Source: Methylophaga sp.
Lineage (GTDB): Bacteria > Pseudomonadota > Gammaproteobacteria > Nitrosococcales > Methylophagaceae
DNA length: 33,606 nucleotides
Direction: 5' to 3'
NCBI GenBank assembly: GCA_024636315.1
Contig: JAGXHJ010000046.1
Coordinates: 1-33,606, forward strand
The notes under the pieces were generated by a model. The model worked only from the letters and a program-made list of their open reading frames with translations, searched no databases and had not been told where the DNA came from. Position numbers and translations under genes: made by a program. How positions within the stretch are numbered: position 1 is the stretch's first letter; the number at the start of each line of letters is the position of its first letter. Positions 30,532-33,606 of this stretch are shown here, one piece after another.

Positions 30532-31494
30532 TTAAATTGTCAATTCTGGGCATTGGTCACTTATATAACTAGCAACCTGCTCAAGTGGTAAATCAGCACC
30601 ACTATCAAACCAAGCACCATCAGGTTGCGCTCTCAACCATGTTAGTTGGCGTTTAGCCATTTGTCTTGTCGCGATGATTGCTTTTTCAATCATTTCCTCT
30701 TGATCGTATTCGCCAGATAAATGTGACCAAGCTTGCCGATAGCCGACAGCACGTATTGAAGGTAAATCAGGATGGCAGTCTTTACGACTACGCAATGCTT
30801 TCACTTCATCTATAAAGCCATTCGCCACCATTGATTGGTAACGCCGAGCAATTCGCTGATGTAATACAGCACGATCGAACGGGCTAAGAATCAGTTTAAT
30901 AATTCGATACGGTAACTGACTAGTTGTAACATTGGTAAGTTCCGTCAAACTTTTACCGGTAATTTCATACACTTCTAATGCACGCTGTAATCGTTGAGGA
31001 TCATTAATATGGATTCTTGCTGCTGAAATAGGATCGACAACACGAAGACGCTCATGTAAATGAGCAAGCCCATATTGCTCCGCTTCATATTCTAGCTGGG
31101 CACGTATTTCCATATCCGCTACCGGCAAATCAGCTAAACCGTGTTCTAAGGCTTTAAAATACAGCATCGTCCCGCCCACAAGTAGAGGCACCTTACCTCT
31201 GGCCGTAATCTCAGCCATCAGTTTTAAAGCATCCGCTCGAAAAGCCCCCACCGAATAACTCTCTGTCGGGTCGATAATATTTACTAAATGGTGTGGATAT
31301 TGACTTAATATTTCAGGTTCTGGTTTTGCCGTACCAATATCCATTCCACGATAAACTAAAGCTGAATCGACACTTATAATTTCAACGGGAAAACGATTAG
31401 CTATATCTAGTGCTAAATCTGTTTTCCCCGCTGCCGTTGGCCCCATAATAAAGAGGGCTGGCGGTAATGTTAATGGTGTCGAATCTAGATTCAA
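30532..31494 (-). CDS. miaA: tRNA dimethylallyltransferase
   Basis: MiaA adds a dimethylallyl group to A37 of tRNAs reading UNN codons. The 320-residue protein has the P-loop GPTAAGKT at 18-25, [16 protein letters not shown] at 43-58, [10 protein letters not shown], and [17 protein letters not shown]. The start is TTG at 31494, since the next in-frame ATG would fall directly before the P-loop. The TTG overlaps the rho stop (TTGA), so miaA is translationally coupled to rho. In many relatives mutL precedes miaA instead. Confidence 0.95.
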   Translation of the reverse strand: MNLDSTPLTLPPALFIMGPTAAGKTDLALDIANRFPVEIISVDSALVYRGMDIGTAKPEPEILSQYPHHLVNIIDPTESYSVGAFRADALKLMAEITARGKVPLLVGGTMLYFKALEHGLADLPVADMEIRAQLEYEAEQYGLAHLHERLRVVDPISAARIHINDPQRLQRALEVYEITGKSLTELTNVTTSQLPYRIIKLILSPFDRAVLHQRIARRYQSMVANGFIDEVKALRSRKDCHPDLPSIRAVGYRQAWSHLSGEYDQEEMIEKAIIATRQMAKRQLTWLRAQPDGAWFDSGADLPLEQVASYISDQCPELTI

Positions 31495-32750
31495 CCTTGC
31501 TTCATCGTATCGTAAAAGTCAGCATTGGTTTTAGTAGCTTTCAAGCGATCCATCAAAAACTCCATCGCATCGATAGGATCCATTGGTGCTAGCAATTTAC
31601 GCAAAATCCATAATTTATGCAGGTCATCACTGTCAGTCAGCAATTCTTCCTTACGCGTACCTGAACGCGTTACGTTGATGGCTGGATAAATACGACGATC
31701 AGCCAATTTACGTTCTAGCTGAAGTTCCATATTACCGGTACCTTTGAACTCTTCAAAGATAACCTCATCCATTCGCGAGCCAGTTTCAACCAAAGCAGTA
31801 GCGATAATAGTAAGACTACCACCCTCTTCAATGTTACGAGCAGCACCGAAGAAACGCTTCGGTCTTTGTAGGGCATTAGCGTCAACCCCCCCCGTCAGTA
31901 CCTTACCTGATGATGGGGCAACAGTATTATAAGCGCGCGCTAAACGTGTAATTGAATCTAATAAGATAACCACATCGTGTTTATGTTCCACCAAGCGTTT
32001 AGCTTTTTCGATTACCATTTCAGCCACTTGTACATGACGAGTGGCTGGCTCATCAAAGGTACTTGAAACTACTTCACCTTTAACTGAACGCTCCATTTCT
32101 GTTACTTCCTCAGGACGCTCATCAATCAATAACACGATAAGGTCACTATCTGGATAGTTAGCAGCGATAGATTGAGCAACCATTTGTAAAATCATGGTTT
32201 TACCTGATTTAGGCGGCGCAACAATTAATGCCCGTTGGCCTTTACCTATCGGGGCTGCTAAATCAATAATACGTGGCGTTAAATCTTCAGTGCTTCCATT
32301 TCCTCGTTCTAAGGTAAAACGTTCATTAGGAAATAATGGGGTGAGATTCTCAAAAGGAACTTTATTTTTTGATTGCTCAGGTTTTTCATAGTTGATTTCA
32401 TCTACTTTAATTAAAGCAAAGTAGCGTTCGCTGTCTTTAGGTGCTCGAATTTTACCAGTAATCGTGTCACCCGTTCTCAAATGAAAACGACGGATTTGAC
32501 TAGGTGAAACATAAACATCATCAGGACCGGCAATATAAGATGCTTCAGCTGAGCGTAAGAAACCAAAACCATCTTGTAGCAACTCAAGCACACCTGTAGT
32601 GATGACTTCTTCACCCTGCTTTGCATGTTCTTTAACGATTGAAAAAATCAAGTCTTGTTTACGGTTTCTTGCCAAGCCTTCTAGCTTCATCGAAAGAGCA
32701 AGCTCCATAAGGTCGGCAGCAGACTGCTTTTTGAGTTCTGTCAGATTCAT
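31491..32750 (-). CDS. rho: Transcription termination factor Rho
   Basis: Rho is the hexameric RNA helicase that ends transcription of untranslated RNA. The 419-residue protein is as long as E. coli Rho. It has the N-terminal RNA-binding domain with GFGFLR (61-66) and [10 protein letters not shown], and Walker A APPKSGKT at 178-185. Walker B ([13 protein letters not shown]) and the RNA-translocating Q- and R-loop region with [24 protein letters not shown] follow. It heads the hfq-hfl-purA gene string. A promoter and a leader of about 115 nt precede it; autoregulation by early termination in such a leader is known in E. coli and may apply here. Confidence 0.97.
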   Translation of the reverse strand: MNLTELKKQSAADLMELALSMKLEGLARNRKQDLIFSIVKEHAKQGEEVITTGVLELLQDGFGFLRSAEASYIAGPDDVYVSPSQIRRFHLRTGDTITGKIRAPKDSERYFALIKVDEINYEKPEQSKNKVPFENLTPLFPNERFTLERGNGSTEDLTPRIIDLAAPIGKGQRALIVAPPKSGKTMILQMVAQSIAANYPDSDLIVLLIDERPEEVTEMERSVKGEVVSSTFDEPATRHVQVAEMVIEKAKRLVEHKHDVVILLDSITRLARAYNTVAPSSGKVLTGGVDANALQRPKRFFGAARNIEEGGSLTIIATALVETGSRMDEVIFEEFKGTGNMELQLERKLADRRIYPAINVTRSGTRKEELLTDSDDLHKLWILRKLLAPMDPIDAMEFLMDRLKATKTNADFYDTMKQG

Positions 32751-33101
32751 GTAATACCTAAAGTGGGATTTTTAATATAGAAATAGATGTATACGCGATA
32801 ACGCGATATAGATAATTTATTGGGAGGGGTTTTCAAAATTGCATGTATATTAGCAATAAACCTGTTTTCAAGTATAGCTAAATACTTGCAGTAGTCAAGT
32901 TTTAATAGCGTAAATTTAAGCAGTTATTAATTCAGCTATTTTTTGAACAGAATAATTTCGCGATACAAGAAAGCTAACCTTTATATGCCTATAGAAATAA
33001 GCTTATTTTTCAATCCTAATTAATATGTAATGGTCTAATAAAAGTGAAGTAACACTATCGTGCTGTGTTCGTTAAGGCTTAGCCCATAAATAATAATGGG
33101 C
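32751..33101. other. Intergenic region between rho and the rRNA terminator
   Basis: This stretch holds no gene. It contains the rho leader with a C-rich patch (CCCCTCCC on the minus strand near 32822-32829) and a short tandem repeat ATCGCGTT/ATCGCGTA. Beyond it are the rho promoter, a perfect 14-bp palindrome centred on AAGCTT (32995-33008), and a 6-bp stem GCCCAT/ATGGGC (33082-33101) just past the rRNA terminator. Confidence 0.5.
32869..32898 (-). promoter_or_regulatory. rho promoter with an internal dyad
   Basis: On the minus strand TTGACT (32893-32898) and TATACT (32871-32876), each with five of six consensus bases, are 16 nt apart. A perfect 7-bp inverted repeat, CAAGTAT and ATACTTG on both sides of 6 nt (32869-32888), covers the -10 box and most of the spacer. 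Transcription would start near 32864. Confidence 0.65.
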
Positions 33102-33136
33102 AAAAAAAACCCAGAACTCATTAAAGTTCTGGGTTT
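33102..33136 (-). terminator. rRNA operon terminator
   Basis: AAACCCAGAACT (33107-33118) and AGTTCTGGGTTT (33125-33136) form a perfect 12-bp stem with a 6-nt loop. On the minus strand it runs into eight U residues, 13 nt after the 5S gene. It is a textbook intrinsic terminator. Confidence 0.95.
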
Positions 33137-33148
33137 CTTAATAAAAAA

Positions 33149-33265
33149 GCCTGGCAGTGACCTACTTTCACATGGGAACTCCCACACTATCATCGGCGCT
33201 AAGTCGTTTCACTTCTGAGTTCGGGATGGGATCAGGTGGGACCAACTCGCTATGGCCGCCAGGCA
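33149..33265 (-). rRNA. rrf: 5S ribosomal RNA
   Basis: On the minus strand the sequence starts TGCCTGGCGGCCATAGCG and ends CACTGCCAGGC, so the two ends pair as helix I. The conserved loop CCCGAACTCAGAAGTGAAAC lies in the middle. The length is about 117 nt; the exact 3' end may extend one or two bases into the following U-run. Confidence 0.96.
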
Positions 33266-33364
33266 TATCTGGCTTGTTAGTTTTCACTAACGAAATCTGG
33301 GAAGTAAATTAAGGTATTCGAAGAAATGTCTTTCTAGCGAAACCCCAAGATGTCTTGGGGTTAT
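33266..33364 (-). other. 23S-5S internal transcribed spacer with two hairpins
   Basis: The spacer of about 99 nt contains no tRNA. One hairpin, GTTAGT/ACTAAC (33276-33281, 33286-33291), has a GAAA loop on the transcribed strand. The other, AACCCCAAGA/TCTTGGGGTT (33341-33350, 33353-33362), lies 3 nt past the 23S 3' end. These are candidate processing signals for the rRNA precursor. Confidence 0.6.

Positions 33365-33606
<242 letters not shown>

Noticed and set aside
32995-33008. Perfect 14-bp palindrome as an operator
   Set aside because: It is AT-rich, has no promoter close by, and such a palindrome can occur by chance in this composition.
33266-33364. tRNA gene in the rRNA spacer
   Set aside because: No cloverleaf or TTCGA-type T-arm with matching acceptor ends can be formed; only local hairpins are seen.

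Overview
The window is about 33.6 kb of AT-rich (roughly 42% GC by eye) gammaproteobacterial chromosome. Nearly all of it is read on the minus strand, so transcription runs from high to low coordinates. The gene content and order are chromosomal core: hfq-hflX-hflK-hflC-yjeT-hisZ-purA, glyA-nrdR-ribD-ribE-ribBA, pcnB-folK-panB-panC and a rRNA operon tail. Together with low GC, HisZ and a SufU-type SUF cluster, this fits a gammaproteobacterium, perhaps near Methylophaga or Cycloclasticus; that placement is inference. No phage, insertion sequence, CRISPR array, defence island or secretion locus was seen.

Layout in the direction of transcription. (1) 33606-33107: the 3' end of 23S rRNA, a short spacer without tRNA, 5S rRNA and a strong terminator. 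(2) 32898-24207: a promoter with a dyad, then rho, miaA, hfq, hflX, hflK, hflC, yjeT, hisZ and purA, closed by a bidirectional terminator. (3) 24200-23340: a lone plus-strand beta-hydroxyacid dehydrogenase. (4) 23230-16694: glyA, nrdR, a small unexplained reading frame, ribD, ribE, ribBA, lpxB and rnhB, mostly joined by 1-4 nt overlaps. (5) 16580-9625: pcnB, folK, a deoxynucleoside kinase, panB, panC, panD, a UPF0114 membrane protein and a two-domain acyltransferase resembling the ornithine-lipid synthase OlsF. (6) 9546-8860: a plus-strand periplasmic FKBP isomerase, with a bidirectional terminator against group 5. (7) 8645-2536: the SUF iron-sulfur operon (Rrf2 regulator, sufB, sufC, sufD, sufS, sufU, sufT) under a promoter whose -10 box lies inside a near-perfect dyad. 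(8) 1895-201: a NAD-type malic enzyme, after a 640-nt gap with no recognised gene.

The genes serve iron-sulfur assembly, vitamin synthesis (riboflavin, pantothenate, folate), RNA metabolism (Rho, Hfq, MiaA, PcnB, RnhB) and membrane quality control and lipids (HflKC, LpxB, OlsF-like). I see no clearly novel multi-gene system. The best leads are the SUF promoter dyad, the OlsF-like fusion, the RibBA with a degenerate GTP cyclohydrolase half, the small coupled frame upstream of ribD, and the placement of rho at the head of the hfq-hfl operon.
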